DNA of 64,000 nt. Origin: Gluconacetobacter tumulicola. GTDB lineage: Bacteria; Pseudomonadota; Alphaproteobacteria; Acetobacterales; Acetobacteraceae. Position numbers and translations under genes: made by a program. Of this stretch, positions 16,429-25,674 are shown piece by piece. The stretch covers positions 58,059 to 122,058 of the forward strand of contig NZ_JABEQL010000012.1 in assembly GCF_014174215.1 (NCBI RefSeq), in the 5' to 3' direction. The notes beneath the pieces were generated by a model. It saw only the letters and a program-made list of their open reading frames with translations. It ran no database searches and was not told the DNA's origin. The stretch's first letter is position 1. Each line of letters opens with the position of its first letter.

Positions 16429-16459
16429 CGCCCCGGTTCCGTCATCCGGAAGCGGGGCG
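16429..16459 (-). terminator. Intrinsic terminator of the aminopeptidase/secreted-protein operon
   Basis: The stem CGCCCCGGTTCC / GGAAGCGGGGCG (one mismatch) has a 7-base loop and is followed on the minus strand by GTCTTTTC. It ends 32 bp after the stop of the gene at 16491. A second small perfect hairpin (TCACGC-TT-GCGTGA, 16407-16420) follows. Confidence 0.7.
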
Positions 16460-16490
16460 CGCCATTTATCCGTAAGCTTTCAGGCTGGTG

Positions 16491-16982
16491 TCAGTTCATC
16501 GCCTGCAGCAGGGCGTCGGCTTCCTGCTGGTGGGCGCGCAGCAGGGCCACGTTGGCCGGGTTGGGGGTGGGGGCATGGGCGCCCGCCGGCGGCGGCTGGC
16601 GGATCAGGGACTCGGTGATGCCGAACGCGCTGATCCCCAGCACGAAATCGCGGGCCGAGAAGCCGTGCGCCGACAGGACCTGGGACAGGCCCGGAACGGC
16701 GGCGGTCTGGTCGATGGTCTGTGTCAGCGACAGGTTCTGGGCGTTCGGCGGGTTGATGCCGGCGGCCTGGATGGCGCGGAGGGTCGCCGTCATGCGCGGC
16801 AGGAAATCGGCGGGCAGCGGATATTGCGCGGCCGTCTGCACGTCGCGCTGGAAGGCCGCGATCTCGGCGGCCGAGGGCTGGCGCGCCTGCTGGGTGGGCT
16901 GAGGCTGCGGCTGCTGGGCGAGTGCTGCGGCAGGCAGGGCGGCGGCCAGGGCGGCCGCCAGGATCGTCAGTCGTGTCGTCAT
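16491..16982 (-). CDS. Secreted protein of unknown function
   Basis: A 163-residue protein with a clear signal peptide (MTTRLTILAAALAAALPAAALA, cleavage near residue 22-23). It continues with a glutamine/proline-rich linker (QQPQPQPTQQARQ), then a helical domain with AEIAAFQRDVQTAAQYPLP and SQVLSAHGFSARDFVLGISA. There are no cysteines in the mature part. The start codon overlaps the aminopeptidase stop (ATGA), so translation is probably coupled. I do not recognise a family; similar short periplasmic proteins occur in Acetobacteraceae. An intrinsic terminator closes the operon downstream. Confidence 0.75.
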   Translation of the reverse strand: MTTRLTILAAALAAALPAAALAQQPQPQPTQQARQPSAAEIAAFQRDVQTAAQYPLPADFLPRMTATLRAIQAAGINPPNAQNLSLTQTIDQTAAVPGLSQVLSAHGFSARDFVLGISAFGITESLIRQPPPAGAHAPTPNPANVALLRAHQQEADALLQAMN

Positions 16983-18241
16983 ACTCTGTTGACCCATTCA
17001 CCGTGTTTCATCAGGGGTTCGCGGGCGCCATCCTGGGTGATGGCGGTCACGTCGATTTCGGCCGAGCCGATCATCCAGTCGATATGGATGAAGCTGGTAT
17101 TCGCACCTCGGGCCTCGAGCTGTTCCGGCGTCTGGCCTTCGGTCTCCACCATGCATTTCGTGTAGGCCTGCCCCAGCGCGATGTGGCTGGAGGCGTTCTC
17201 GTCGAACAGCGTGTTGCGGAACAGCACTCCGCTCTGCGAGATCGGCGAGGAATGCGGCACCAGCGCGACCTCGCCGAGGCGGCGGGCACCGTCGTCGGTG
17301 GCCAGGATGCGTTCCAGCACCGCCTGGCCCTGGGTGGCATGGGTCTCGGTAATGCGGCCGCCTTCGAAGCGCACCGCGATGCCGTCGATCAGCGTCCCCT
17401 GGTGGAACAGGGGTTTGGTGGCGCGGACGAAGCCCTCGACCCGCCGCGCGTGCGGGGTGGTGAAGACTTCCTCGGTCGGGATGTTGGGATTGCACACGAT
17501 GCCGTTGCGCGCGGGTTCCGACCCGCCGGCCCAGGCATGGCCATCGGCCAGGCCCACCGTCAGGTCGGTGCCGGGGCCGGTGAAGTGCAGCGCCGCGAAG
17601 CGCCGGTCGTTCAGCCAGTCGGCGCGCCGGTGCAGGGTTTCGTTATGGGCGCTCCATGCCGCCACCGGGTCGTCGACCGTGACGCGCGAGGCCTGGAAGA
17701 TCGCACCCCACAGAAGCGCCAGCGCCCGCTCGGGCGTCTCGTCCGGGAAGACCTGCGCCGCCCAGGCAGGAGTGGCGCAGGCGACGATGTTCCAGTTCAC
17801 GGCGAAACTGGTGATCAGTTCCATCGCCGGGCGGCCGGCCAGCGACGCGGCCTTGTTGGCGCGGGCGACATGGTCGGGATTTTCCTGGCTCAGCAGCACG
17901 GGATTGCCGCCGGTAATGGCCATGCGCGCCGCACCCTGGCGATAGGCATTGGCCATGCCGTCATGCAGCCAGTTCGGTGCGATGTCGAATGCCGCGTCGG
18001 GCGCATGATGGAAGCGCGCCAGCGTGACCGCGTCGTCCGTATAGAACGGGGTCACGAGCGACGCGCCGGCACGATAGGCATGTTCGGCGATCTTGCGTAC
18101 CAGCGGCACGGCGTCGAGCGGCGCCGTGATCAGCACCTGCTGGCCCGGCGCGACATTCAGCCCGATTCGAACCGCGACTTCGCCCAGCCGGTCCAGAAGC
18201 CTGTCATGGGACAACCCGTCAGGGGATGATGAGGATGTCAT
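16979..18241 (-). CDS. M29-family aminopeptidase (AmpS/PepS-like)
   Basis: A 420-residue metallo-aminopeptidase of the thermophilic-type M29 family. Features in order: VRIGLNVAPGQQVLITAPLDAVPL at the N-terminus, YTDDAVTLARF, then the metal-binding core with NIPTEEVFTTPHARRVEGFV (Glu residues and His), HIALGQAYTKCM, and FIHIDWMIGSAEIDV near the end. Length fits the family (about 410). The enzyme would remove N-terminal residues from peptides in the cytoplasm. It is cotranscribed with the small secreted protein gene through an ATGA overlap. Confidence 0.88.
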   Translation of the reverse strand: MTSSSSPDGLSHDRLLDRLGEVAVRIGLNVAPGQQVLITAPLDAVPLVRKIAEHAYRAGASLVTPFYTDDAVTLARFHHAPDAAFDIAPNWLHDGMANAYRQGAARMAITGGNPVLLSQENPDHVARANKAASLAGRPAMELITSFAVNWNIVACATPAWAAQVFPDETPERALALLWGAIFQASRVTVDDPVAAWSAHNETLHRRADWLNDRRFAALHFTGPGTDLTVGLADGHAWAGGSEPARNGIVCNPNIPTEEVFTTPHARRVEGFVRATKPLFHQGTLIDGIAVRFEGGRITETHATQGQAVLERILATDDGARRLGEVALVPHSSPISQSGVLFRNTLFDENASSHIALGQAYTKCMVETEGQTPEQLEARGANTSFIHIDWMIGSAEIDVTAITQDGAREPLMKHGEWVNRV

Positions 18242-18339
18242 TGAAACCGGATATCCTGCTCATAGTGATCCGCGAACCCTAGCCTGATCGCTCCGGACCG
18301 GATAGGCAACCGCCCCGGAAGGATCGGAGCGGGACACAA

Positions 18340-18705
18340 ATGGACGGGGATTGCGGCCGAAGCATGGATGGCTGGGTGCTTCTGTGCGAAATGGAGGCGG
18401 CAGGCGCGGGCCCGCGCCGGGTAGTCGTGGACGGGACCGGGCTGGTGGTGTGGCTGGCGGCGGATGGCACGCCGCGCGTATTCGCCGATCGCTGCCCGCA
18501 TCGCGACGCAAGACTGTCGGCGGGGTATGTCGAGGATGGGCGCCTGATCTGCCCGTTCCATCTCTGGGCCTTCGACGAATCGGGCCATTATGTCGGCCCC
18601 GATGGCGTGGCCGACCCGGAATGCGCGGTGGCGCGCTATCCCGCCCGCGCGCAGGATGGCGGGATCTGGGTCAGGGACGTTCCCGTTCCAGCCACGTCCG
18701 GATGA
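18340..18705 (+). CDS. Rieske [2Fe-2S] domain protein
   Basis: A 121-residue stand-alone Rieske ferredoxin-like protein. Cluster ligands are present as CPHRDARLS and CPFHLWAFD (C-X-H and C-X2-H). The surrounding fold is normal for the small Rieske proteins that feed electrons to oxygenases or sit near them. No oxygenase partner is next to it, so its role is open. The start could be 18340 or the in-frame ATG at 18364 (MDGWVLL). Its last 35 bases overlap the end of the convergent DUF4186 gene; both frames look real. Confidence 0.82.
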   Translation: MDGDCGRSMDGWVLLCEMEAAGAGPRRVVVDGTGLVVWLAADGTPRVFADRCPHRDARLSAGYVEDGRLICPFHLWAFDESGHYVGPDGVADPECAVARYPARAQDGGIWVRDVPVPATSG

Positions 18706-19066
18706 CCGTCAGGACATAGGCACGGCCGGTCGAATCCAGTGCCTGCCCCTTGGCGAATCCATGCCATTTCTCCAGGCAGCCTCGGCAGCAGGTGGCGGTG
18801 GCGTGCTGGGCCACGAAGACCGGGTGGCCTTTCCAAGGCGTCTGGCGGCCGTCGCGCGCGGGTTTGGCCGGGGCGAGGCGGCGGGCGATGAAATCCGCCG
18901 CATGTTCCATGATCGTGGGCAGGCCCCTGTCGTCCAGATAGGCGCGATCCTTCGCATCCAGATGGAAGCGCGCGCGGAAGGCCGAGCGGGCCAGCGCCTG
19001 CCACAGCGCGTCGGGGATCGGCGGGGGCGGGGCGTCGTCAGCCCCTGTGTCCCCCGGCCCGGTCAT
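18671..19066 (-). CDS. DUF4186 family protein
   Basis: A 131-residue protein clearly matching DUF4186: a helix-rich start ([20 protein letters not shown]), [18 protein letters not shown], then the hallmark cysteine block [20 protein letters not shown] followed by WHGFAKG and ending in VIRTWLERE. The conserved His and Cys residues suggest a bound metal, but the function is unknown. Its ATG overlaps the tyrS stop (ATGA), so it is expressed with tyrS. It converges on, and overlaps by 35 bp, the Rieske gene. Confidence 0.88.
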   Translation of the reverse strand: MTGPGDTGADDAPPPPIPDALWQALARSAFRARFHLDAKDRAYLDDRGLPTIMEHAADFIARRLAPAKPARDGRQTPWKGHPVFVAQHATATCCRGCLEKWHGFAKGQALDSTGRAYVLTVIRTWLERERP

Positions 19067-20307
19067 CAGGCCGGCCGCACCAGCAGATGATGCTTGCGCC
19101 CCGATGACAGCTTGATCGCGCCGTCCACCAGGTCCACCGGCGTGACCATGAGGGATTCGTCCTGGACCGCGACATCGTTGATCCGCGCGCCGCCGCCGCG
19201 GATCAGGCGCCGTGCCTCGCCATTGCTGGCGGCCATGCCGCTTTCGGCGAACAGGCGGAAGGCGGGGATACCGGCGGCCAGCAGGTCGGCCGGGATCGTC
19301 GTCGCGGGCAGGGCGGCGGGGGATTCGCCGCCCTCGAATGTGCGGCGCGCGGTCTCGGCGGCTTCCTCGGCGGCGGCCCGGCCATGGCACAGGGCCGTGA
19401 CCTCGGTGGCCAGAATCTTCTTGGCCTCGTTGATCTCGGCGCCGCCCAGTGCGGCCAGGCGGTCGCACTCTTCCAGCGGCAGGTCGGTGAACAGGCGCAG
19501 GAAGCGGCCGACATCGGCATCTTCCACATTGCGCCAGAACTGCCAGTATTCGAACACCGGCAGCCGCGCCGCCGACAGCCAGACCGCGCCGCGCGCCGAC
19601 TTGCCCATCTTGGCGCCCGAGGCGGTGGTGAGCAGCGGCGTCGTCAGGCCGAAGACCTGCTTCTGGTCGGTGCGGCGGACCAGGTCGATACCCGAGACGA
19701 TGTTCCCCCACTGGTCGGAGCCGCCCATCTGCAGCGTCACGCCCATCGTGCGGTTCAGTTCGCGGAAATCGTAGGATTGCAGGATGGAGTAATTGAACTC
19801 CAGGAAGGTCAGCCCCTGTTCGCGCTCCAGGCGCGAGCGTACCGAATCGAAGGCCAGCATGCGGTTGACCGAGAAATGCACCCCGACATCGCGCAGCAGG
19901 TCGATATAGGACAGCCGGTCCAGCCAGTCCGCATTGTTCGCCAGCCGGGCGCCGGTGTCGCCTTCGAAAGTCAGGAACTGGTGCAGGCAGCCTTCGATCC
20001 CGCGCAGGTTGGCGGCGATCGTCTCGCCGGTCATCAACTGGCGGGCTTCCTCACGGAAGGAAGGGTCACCGATCCGCGCGGTGCCGCCGCCCATCAGGGC
20101 CACCGGCCGGTGGCCGTGCTTCTGCAACAGGCGCAGCATCATGATCTGGATCAGGCTGCCGACATGCAGGCTGTCGGCCGTGGGGTCGAAGCCGATATAG
20201 CCGGCTACCGGGCCGGCGATGAGGGCGGCGTCCAGTCCATCGATGTCGGTGCACTGGAAGATGAAGCCTCGGGCCTCGGCTTCCTGAAGGAATTCGCTTT
20301 TCGGCAT
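19066..20307 (-). CDS. tyrS: Tyrosine--tRNA ligase
   Basis: A 413-residue class I aminoacyl-tRNA synthetase that charges tRNA-Tyr. The N-terminal Rossmann domain has the HIGH-equivalent [12 protein letters not shown]. The binding region has [13 protein letters not shown], and the KMSKS loop appears as [12 protein letters not shown]-terminal S4-type RNA-binding domain ([13 protein letters not shown]) completes the TyrRS pattern. Length is normal. It is followed by DUF4186 through an ATGA overlap. The 153-bp upstream gap holds its promoter and the hydrolase terminator; I see no T-box structure. Confidence 0.96.
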   Translation of the reverse strand: MPKSEFLQEAEARGFIFQCTDIDGLDAALIAGPVAGYIGFDPTADSLHVGSLIQIMMLRLLQKHGHRPVALMGGGTARIGDPSFREEARQLMTGETIAANLRGIEGCLHQFLTFEGDTGARLANNADWLDRLSYIDLLRDVGVHFSVNRMLAFDSVRSRLEREQGLTFLEFNYSILQSYDFRELNRTMGVTLQMGGSDQWGNIVSGIDLVRRTDQKQVFGLTTPLLTTASGAKMGKSARGAVWLSAARLPVFEYWQFWRNVEDADVGRFLRLFTDLPLEECDRLAALGGAEINEAKKILATEVTALCHGRAAAEEAAETARRTFEGGESPAALPATTIPADLLAAGIPAFRLFAESGMAASNGEARRLIRGGGARINDVAVQDESLMVTPVDLVDGAIKLSSGRKHHLLVRPA

Positions 20308-20417
20308 GGTCGGGTCACTCTGGTCTCGTGGCGGCCCGGCCGGATGAAACGGTGCCGGACAGGGAGCGGCGATGCTCTAGCATGCCCGCCCGGCGACATG
20401 AACCCGTAGTGAACCTG

Positions 20418-20450
20418 CCTGTGCGCCGGGCACTATGCCCGGCGCACAGG
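20418..20450 (-). terminator. Perfect 14-bp hairpin after the alpha/beta hydrolase gene
   Basis: CCTGTGCGCCGGGC, loop ACTAT, GCCCGGCGCACAGG. It lies 10 bp downstream of the hydrolase stop on the minus strand. It is very stable but lacks a T run. Confidence 0.7.
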
Positions 20451-20460
20451 CAATCAAGGA

Positions 20461-21126
20461 TCAGTCGGCGGCCAGCGCCAGCGCGCCGCGCGTCATGATG
20501 GTGCCCACATGGTCTTCCAGGGCTTCGGCCACCTGGTCGGCATGGTTGGCGAAGACATGGTCGGCACCGGCGAAGATGCGATAATCCACCGAAACGCCCT
20601 TCTGGGTGTTCAGCTTGTCGACCAGCTTGCGGATGGCGGGTTCGGGAACCAACTCGTCGGAATCGCCGGCAATCATCAGCCCGCCGCAGGGACAGGGGGC
20701 GAGGAAGCCGAAATCGTAATGGTTGGCCGGAGGGGCCACGCTGATCCAGCCGGTGATTTCCGGCCGGCGCATCAGAAGCTGCATGCCGACGAAGGCGCCG
20801 AACGAATAGCCGGCAATCCACAGGCCGCCGGCATTCGGGTTGACCATCTGCATCCAGTCCAGCGCCGCGGCGGCGTCGGAAATTTCGCCGATGCCGCCGT
20901 CATAGCGTCCCTGCGAACGACCGACCCCACGCGAATTATATCGCATGACCGAGAAACCCATCTTCTCGAACGAGCGATACATCGCATAGGTGATGCGATT
21001 GTTCATGGTGCCGCCATGCAGCGGGTGCGGATGAAGGACCAGGGCGAGCGGCGCATTCGGCTCGCTTGAATGGTGATAACGTCCCTCAAGGCGGCCGTCG
21101 GGGCCGGCGAACATGACCTCAGGCAT
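20461..21126 (-). CDS. Alpha/beta hydrolase (COG2945-like)
   Basis: A 221-residue alpha/beta hydrolase. The oxyanion region is LVLHPHPLHGGTMNNR, and the nucleophile elbow is GYSFGAFVG (serine near residue 107). The acidic residue follows in AGDSDELVPEPA, and the catalytic histidine is in AGADHVFANHADQV. This set fits the small COG2945-type hydrolases whose substrates are mostly unknown. The gene stands alone, with a strong hairpin after it. Upstream lies the long gene-free gap before the sulfur-relay operon. Confidence 0.85.
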   Translation of the reverse strand: MPEVMFAGPDGRLEGRYHHSSEPNAPLALVLHPHPLHGGTMNNRITYAMYRSFEKMGFSVMRYNSRGVGRSQGRYDGGIGEISDAAAALDWMQMVNPNAGGLWIAGYSFGAFVGMQLLMRRPEITGWISVAPPANHYDFGFLAPCPCGGLMIAGDSDELVPEPAIRKLVDKLNTQKGVSVDYRIFAGADHVFANHADQVAEALEDHVGTIMTRGALALAAD

Positions 21127-21734
21127 TCGTATCCCGCAATATGCTTCCCGCGCCCCCAGGCATGGCGTCGGGATCGTTACTGTGGCGGCCGGTGGACGAC
21201 GATGCCCCGTCGCCTGCCGGCGGATATGAAAGGGCGGCTGAACTCCGCCCTGGACAGATGGGCGCGCGGCCCTTGCGATTCACGCTTGCTTCCTGGTCAT
21301 ACCGACAGCGCCGATCCGATCGGACGGGAGCGCGCCGACATTGCATCATCGTTAAAGTGACGCAACGCGAGGGCAGCGCGAAATGCCGGTTTGTCAGGCG
21401 TGGATTGCATTTCCGACAGTCATGGACCCCTTGGAGGGCCAGCTTCCGGCAGGCCGGTTGACTTCCTCCCTGGTGTGGCCATAGTCCAGTATCCCTTCAT
21501 TGCATCAGGGCGGCAGCCACCGTCCATGGCATCCGTGCGGACGCTGCTGTTCGCCCGGCATTGACAATACTCATCGCGCTTCCGGCGGTTCATGGGCCGA
21601 CCGCCTTGCTGTGGGGATGTATATAGCGATCCGGAATCACCAATTGCCACATAATTCGTGTTTACACCGGCAGGCGGGCGCCGCACCGTCCGATCGCGGG
21701 AACAGGCGGGCAGCGGGGGCGGGGAGAAAGCGGC
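21127..21734. other. 608-bp gap without a recognisable gene
   Basis: This holds the divergent promoters of the hydrolase and the sulfur-relay operon. Possible short frames on both strands have no ribosome-binding site or family resemblance. A TTGACA hexamer occurs at 21561 without a good -10 partner. I see no IscR-type inverted repeat and no iscR-like frame. Composition drops to AT-richer DNA around 21610-21665. Confidence 0.5.
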
Positions 21735-22880
21735 ATGGACCGTGACTGGATCTATTTCGATGCCAACGCCACGGAACCGGCGCGGCCGGCGGCGCTGGAG
21801 GCCCTGGCACGCGCGGCTTCGGTGACCGGCAATCCATCATCGGTGCATCGGGCGGGGCGGCAGGCGCGCGCGGTGCTCGAATCGGCGCGGGAGCGGCTGG
21901 CGGCCCTGTTCGGTGCCGGGGCCGACAATTGCGTCATGACCTCCGGCGGGACGGAGGCCAATCTGCTGGCCGTCGCCGGATTGGGCGCCGGGCGGCGCGT
22001 GCTGGCCTCTGCCGTGGAGCATGATGCGGTGCGCGCGGCCGCTGTGGCGGAGCGCATTGCGGTCGATGGTGACGGTGTCGTCCGGCTGGATGTGCTGGAG
22101 CGGATGCTGGCCGAGGGGGATGGCCGGCCGGCGCTGGTCTGCCTGATGCTGGCGAATAACGAGGTCGGGACGATCCAGCCGGTGGCCGAGGCCGCGCGGA
22201 TCTGCCGCCTGCATGGCGCGCTGCTGCATGTCGATGCCGTGCAGGCGGCGGGGCGGATCGCGGTCGATCTGCGTGCCCTCGGGGCGGACAGCATGGCGGT
22301 GTCCGGGCACAAATTCGGCGGGGTGAAGGGGGCGGGGGCACTGCTGCTGGCCGGCGAGACGACGCGGACGCTGCCGCCGGTCATGGCGGGCGGCGGGCAG
22401 GAGATGGGGCGGCGCGGCGGTACGCCCGCCCTGCCGGCGATTGCCGCGATGGCCGAGGCGGCGCGTGAAGCTGTTGGAGCATTGCCGGCCGAAGGTACTG
22501 CACCGGCGATGGCGGGCTGGCGCGATGCGATTGACGAAGCGGCGGTGGCGGTGGGGGCTGTGGTCTGCGGCGGTGTGGCTCCGCGCCTGCCCAATACCAC
22601 CTGTCTGGCACTCCCGGGGCGGGCTGCCCAGACGCAGCTTATTGCGCTGGACCTTGCGGGGTTCGGCGTGTCGGCCGGGTCGGCCTGTTCGTCGGGCAAG
22701 GTCGCGCGGTCGCATGTGCTGGAGGCGATGGGGCTGGGGCCGTTGGCGGGCGAGGCGATCCGGGTCTCGCTGCCCTGGACGGCGCGGGAGGAAGAGGTGA
22801 TGCGGTTCATCGATGCCTATCGCACGATGGCGGCGCGGCTGCCCGCGCGTCGCGCGACGCTGGAGGAGGCCGGGGCATGA
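21735..22880 (+). CDS. Cysteine desulfurase (NifS/IscS family), first of two
   Basis: A 381-residue PLP enzyme that takes sulfur from cysteine as a persulfide. Signatures: YFDANATEPARP start, TSGGTEANLLAV, HVDAVQAAGRIAVDL with the conserved Asp and Gln, the PLP lysine in VSGHKFGG, and the persulfide cysteine in VSAGSACSSGKVARSHV. The long active-site loop and SACSSGK motif place it with class I (IscS/NifS) enzymes. It is shorter and more divergent than the following IscS. Its stop overlaps the next start (ATGA), so the two desulfurases are coupled. A specialised partner role for the pair is inferred. Confidence 0.92.
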   Translation: MDRDWIYFDANATEPARPAALEALARAASVTGNPSSVHRAGRQARAVLESARERLAALFGAGADNCVMTSGGTEANLLAVAGLGAGRRVLASAVEHDAVRAAAVAERIAVDGDGVVRLDVLERMLAEGDGRPALVCLMLANNEVGTIQPVAEAARICRLHGALLHVDAVQAAGRIAVDLRALGADSMAVSGHKFGGVKGAGALLLAGETTRTLPPVMAGGGQEMGRRGGTPALPAIAAMAEAAREAVGALPAEGTAPAMAGWRDAIDEAAVAVGAVVCGGVAPRLPNTTCLALPGRAAQTQLIALDLAGFGVSAGSACSSGKVARSHVLEAMGLGPLAGEAIRVSLPWTAREEEVMRFIDAYRTMAARLPARRATLEEAGA

Positions 22881-24118
22881 CACGGGATATCTCTGACGCG
22901 GATAGGCGTCCGCTCTATCTGGACTATCAGGCCACGACGCCTTGCGACCCGGCGGTGGTGGCGGCGATGATGCCGTGGTTCGCCGAGGAATTCGGCAATC
23001 CGCACAGCGTGGACCACGCGATGGGCCGGCAGGCGCGCGATGCGGTCGAGGTGGCGCGGGCGGAGGTCGCGGCGCTGCTCGGGGCCGATGTGCGGGAAAT
23101 CGTGTTCACCTCCGGCGCCACCGAGGCCAACAACATCGCCATCAAGGGCGCGGTGCGCCATCTGGCGGCGCGGGGCGATACCAGGCGGCGCGTCATCACC
23201 GTGGCGACCGAGCATAAATGCGTGCTGGAATCGGTGCGCGACCTTGCGGCGGAAGGGTTCGAGCCGGTGATCCTGCCGGTCGGGGCCGACGGGCGGCTGG
23301 ACCCGGCGGTGCTGCGCGCGGCGCTGGCGGTACCGACCCTGCTGGTCAGCATCATGGCGGCGAACAACGAGACCGGCGTGCTGCACGACATGGCTGCCCT
23401 GGTGCCGGAGGTGCGCGCGGCGGGCGCGTTGCTGCACAGCGACCTGGCGCAGGCGGTGGGCAAGGTGGCGGTGGATGTGCGGGCGATGGATCTCGACCTG
23501 GCATCGGTCTCCGCGCACAAATTATATGGGCCGAAGGGCGTGGGGGCGCTGTATGTCCGCCGGCGGCCGCGCGTGCGGCTGGCACCGCTGTTCTCGGGCG
23601 GCGGGCAGGAGCGGGGACTGCGCTCCGGCACGCTGGCGACGCCGCTGCTGGTCGGGTTCGGTGTCGCCTGCCGCATCGCGCGGGAGGTGCGGGTGGAAGA
23701 AGCGCGGCGGATGGCGGGGCTGCGCGACCGTTTTCTGCACCGCATGATGGCGGCCATTCCGGGCCTCGCGGTCAACGGCTCCATGACGCACCGGCTGCCG
23801 GCCAACCTCAACCTGCGTCTCCCCGACGTGCGGGCGCTGGACGTGATCGCGCAGGCACCAGACCTGTGCGTCTCGACCGGATCGGCCTGTTCTTCGGCCG
23901 AACTGGTGCCGTCCTATGTGCTGAGCGCGATGGGGCTGGATGCGGGCGCGGCCGCGCGGAGCTTGCGTCTGGCGGTGGGACGCTATACCTCAGCCGCCGA
24001 TATGGATCGCGCGGCGGCGATCCTGTGCCGGGCGGTGGCGGATGCGCGCGCGGCGGGGAACGCCGCCGCGCGCGCCGCTGATGATGACACGGCCAGGATA
24101 GCAGAATGCCGCATATGA
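22877..24118 (+). CDS. iscS: Cysteine desulfurase IscS
   Basis: A 413-residue class I desulfurase, close in length to E. coli IscS (404). It begins [20 protein letters not shown] and has [51 protein letters not shown] lysine in [16 protein letters not shown], and the sulfur-carrying cysteine in [17 protein letters not shown]. It overlaps the upstream desulfurase by 4 bp and the downstream ferredoxin by 13 bp, so the three are tightly coupled. No iscU or iscA gene is adjacent. The nearby mnmA suggests sulfur delivery to tRNA as well as to Fe-S clusters. Confidence 0.95.
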   Translation: MTRDISDADRRPLYLDYQATTPCDPAVVAAMMPWFAEEFGNPHSVDHAMGRQARDAVEVARAEVAALLGADVREIVFTSGATEANNIAIKGAVRHLAARGDTRRRVITVATEHKCVLESVRDLAAEGFEPVILPVGADGRLDPAVLRAALAVPTLLVSIMAANNETGVLHDMAALVPEVRAAGALLHSDLAQAVGKVAVDVRAMDLDLASVSAHKLYGPKGVGALYVRRRPRVRLAPLFSGGGQERGLRSGTLATPLLVGFGVACRIAREVRVEEARRMAGLRDRFLHRMMAAIPGLAVNGSMTHRLPANLNLRLPDVRALDVIAQAPDLCVSTGSACSSAELVPSYVLSAMGLDAGAAARSLRLAVGRYTSAADMDRAAAILCRAVADARAAGNAAARAADDDTARIAECRI

Positions 24119-24420
24119 TTTTCATCGAGCATGACGGAACCCGTCGCGAGGTCGACGCCCCGGTCGGCCTGTCGGTGCTGGAGATCGCCCACAAGCATGG
24201 CGTCGATCTGGAAGGCGCGTGCGAGGGATCGCTGGCCTGCGCCACCTGTCATGTCGTGGTCGACCCCGAATGGGCGCCGAAACTGGCCGAGCCGACCGAG
24301 GACGAGGAAGATATGCTGGATCTGGCCTTCGGGCTGGAAAAGACCTCGCGCCTGGGCTGCCAGATCGTGATGACGGACGCGCTGGATGGGCTGGTCGTAC
24401 GGCTGCCTCGCACTGCCTGA
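24106..24420 (+). CDS. fdx: Adrenodoxin-type [2Fe-2S] ferredoxin of the ISC system
   Basis: A 104-residue ferredoxin. It has the ISC-type sequence [20 protein letters not shown], cluster ligands in [17 protein letters not shown] (C-X5-C-X2-C), and the fourth cysteine in RLGCQIVM, preceded by [12 protein letters not shown]. It would pass electrons for Fe-S cluster assembly and repair together with the adjacent desulfurase. The start overlaps iscS by 13 bp in another frame; this ATG gives the normal family N-terminus. Confidence 0.95.
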   Translation: MPHMIFIEHDGTRREVDAPVGLSVLEIAHKHGVDLEGACEGSLACATCHVVVDPEWAPKLAEPTEDEEDMLDLAFGLEKTSRLGCQIVMTDALDGLVVRLPRTA

Positions 24421-24442
24421 GCAGAAGGAAGGAGCCCAGCCC

Positions 24443-25564
24443 ATGCGAATCATGGTCGCCATGTCCGGCGGCGTGGATAGCAGCGTGGTTGCCGCGCGCC
24501 TGGTGGCCGAGGGCCATGAGGTGGTGGGCGCGACGTTGCAGCTCTATGATTCGCGGGCCAGCGCGCGCAAGGGCGCGTGCTGTGCGGGGCGCGACATCCA
24601 TGATGCGCGCCGCGTGGCCGACCGGCTGGGCATTCCGCACTATGTGATCGATGCCGAAAGCCGGTTCCGCGAGAGCGTGATCGAGACCTTCGCCGATGCT
24701 TATGCCGGGGGCGAGACCCCGGTGCCGTGCGTGGCCTGCAACCAGGGCGTGAAGTTTACCGACCTGCTGGGCATGGCGCGCGATCTGGGCGTGGATGCGA
24801 TGGCAACCGGCCATTATGTTCGCCGGATCGAAGGGGCGGAGGGGCCGGAACTGCATCGCCCGGTCGATGCCTCCCGCGACCAGTCCTGGTTCCTGTTCGC
24901 GACCACGCGCGAACAACTGGATTTTCTGCGCTTTCCGCTGGGCGACGTGCCGGACAAGGCGGCTGTGCGGGCCGAGGCCGAGCGGTTCGGGCTGGAGGTG
25001 GCGTCCAAGCCCGACAGCCAGGATCTGTGTTTCGTCTCCGACGGGTCCTATGCCGAACTGGTCGAGAAGCTGCGGCCTGAAATGGCGGGCAGTGGCGAGA
25101 TTGTGGACGAGGCCGGCCGGGTGGTCGGCCGGCATGATGGCGTGACCCGCTTTACGGTCGGGCAGAGCCGCCGGCTGGGCAATGCCGCGATGCGTGAGGG
25201 CGAGCGGCAAATGGTGGTCGGGATCGAGCCGGCGGCACGCCGTGTGGTGATCGGGCCCCGCGTGGGCGGGGCCGTGCATGATCTGTCGTTGCGCAACATG
25301 AACTGGCTGATCGCCCCGCCTGAGGGTGAACTGCGCTGCATGGTGCAGATCCGCGCGCGGGAAGCGGTGCGGGCGGCGACCGTGCGGCGGACGGCGGATG
25401 GTGCCAGCGTGACGCTGGACGAGCCGGCGATGCCGGCGCCGGGGCAGGCCTGTGTGCTGTATGATGGCAGCCGGGTGCTGGGTGGCGGGTTTATCCGGCG
25501 GCGGGACCCTGCAGTGGCTCAAGTATCTTCTTTTTCTGAAGAAAAAGAAGCAAAAAGACTTTGA
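24443..25564 (+). CDS. mnmA: tRNA-specific 2-thiouridylase MnmA
   Basis: A 373-residue enzyme that thiolates uridine 34 of tRNAs for Lys, Glu and Gln. The PP-loop is [13 protein letters not shown] at the N-terminus. The catalytic pair sits in [12 protein letters not shown] and in [13 protein letters not shown], and ATGHYVRR lies between them. The start at 24443 has a strong AAGGAAGGAG site upstream. The normal C-terminus ([16 protein letters not shown]) is followed by about 14 extra residues (from [17 protein letters not shown]) encoded by an AT-rich hairpin element, so the reading frame runs into an intergenic repeat. Sulfur probably comes from the desulfurases just upstream. Confidence 0.95.
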   Translation: MRIMVAMSGGVDSSVVAARLVAEGHEVVGATLQLYDSRASARKGACCAGRDIHDARRVADRLGIPHYVIDAESRFRESVIETFADAYAGGETPVPCVACNQGVKFTDLLGMARDLGVDAMATGHYVRRIEGAEGPELHRPVDASRDQSWFLFATTREQLDFLRFPLGDVPDKAAVRAEAERFGLEVASKPDSQDLCFVSDGSYAELVEKLRPEMAGSGEIVDEAGRVVGRHDGVTRFTVGQSRRLGNAAMREGERQMVVGIEPAARRVVIGPRVGGAVHDLSLRNMNWLIAPPEGELRCMVQIRAREAVRAATVRRTADGASVTLDEPAMPAPGQACVLYDGSRVLGGGFIRRRDPAVAQVSSFSEEKEAKRL

Positions 25565-25647
25565 TTCGTTAGGGGGCATCGCATGCCCCAAGCACAAGGC
25601 TGCTGAACGGATCAGAAGTTTTTTGGTTCTTTTTTTCAAAAAAGAAC
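25527..25647. repeat. Paired AT-rich hairpin element at the 3' end of mnmA
   Basis: Two perfect stem-loops flank a short GC-rich middle. The first is CTTCTTTTTC-TGAA-GAAAAAGAAG (25527-25550); the second is GTTCTTTTTT-TC-AAAAAAGAAC (25626-25647). Both are strikingly AT-rich in a GC-rich genome. The first is partly coding for the end of MnmA. I recall similar twin elements between genes in acetic acid bacteria. It can act as a terminator in both directions. Confidence 0.65.
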
Positions 25648-25674
25648 GATCTTTCACGCGAAAGGGGACGCACC

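Noticed and set aside
18671..18705. Overlap of Rieske and DUF4186 genes taken as a sign that one is false
   Set aside because: Both proteins carry complete family motifs and normal ends, so a short convergent overlap is accepted.
21735..22880. First desulfurase as part of a nitrogen-fixation (nif) cluster
   Set aside because: No other nif gene is present; neighbours are iscS, fdx and mnmA, so a housekeeping sulfur-transfer role is more likely.
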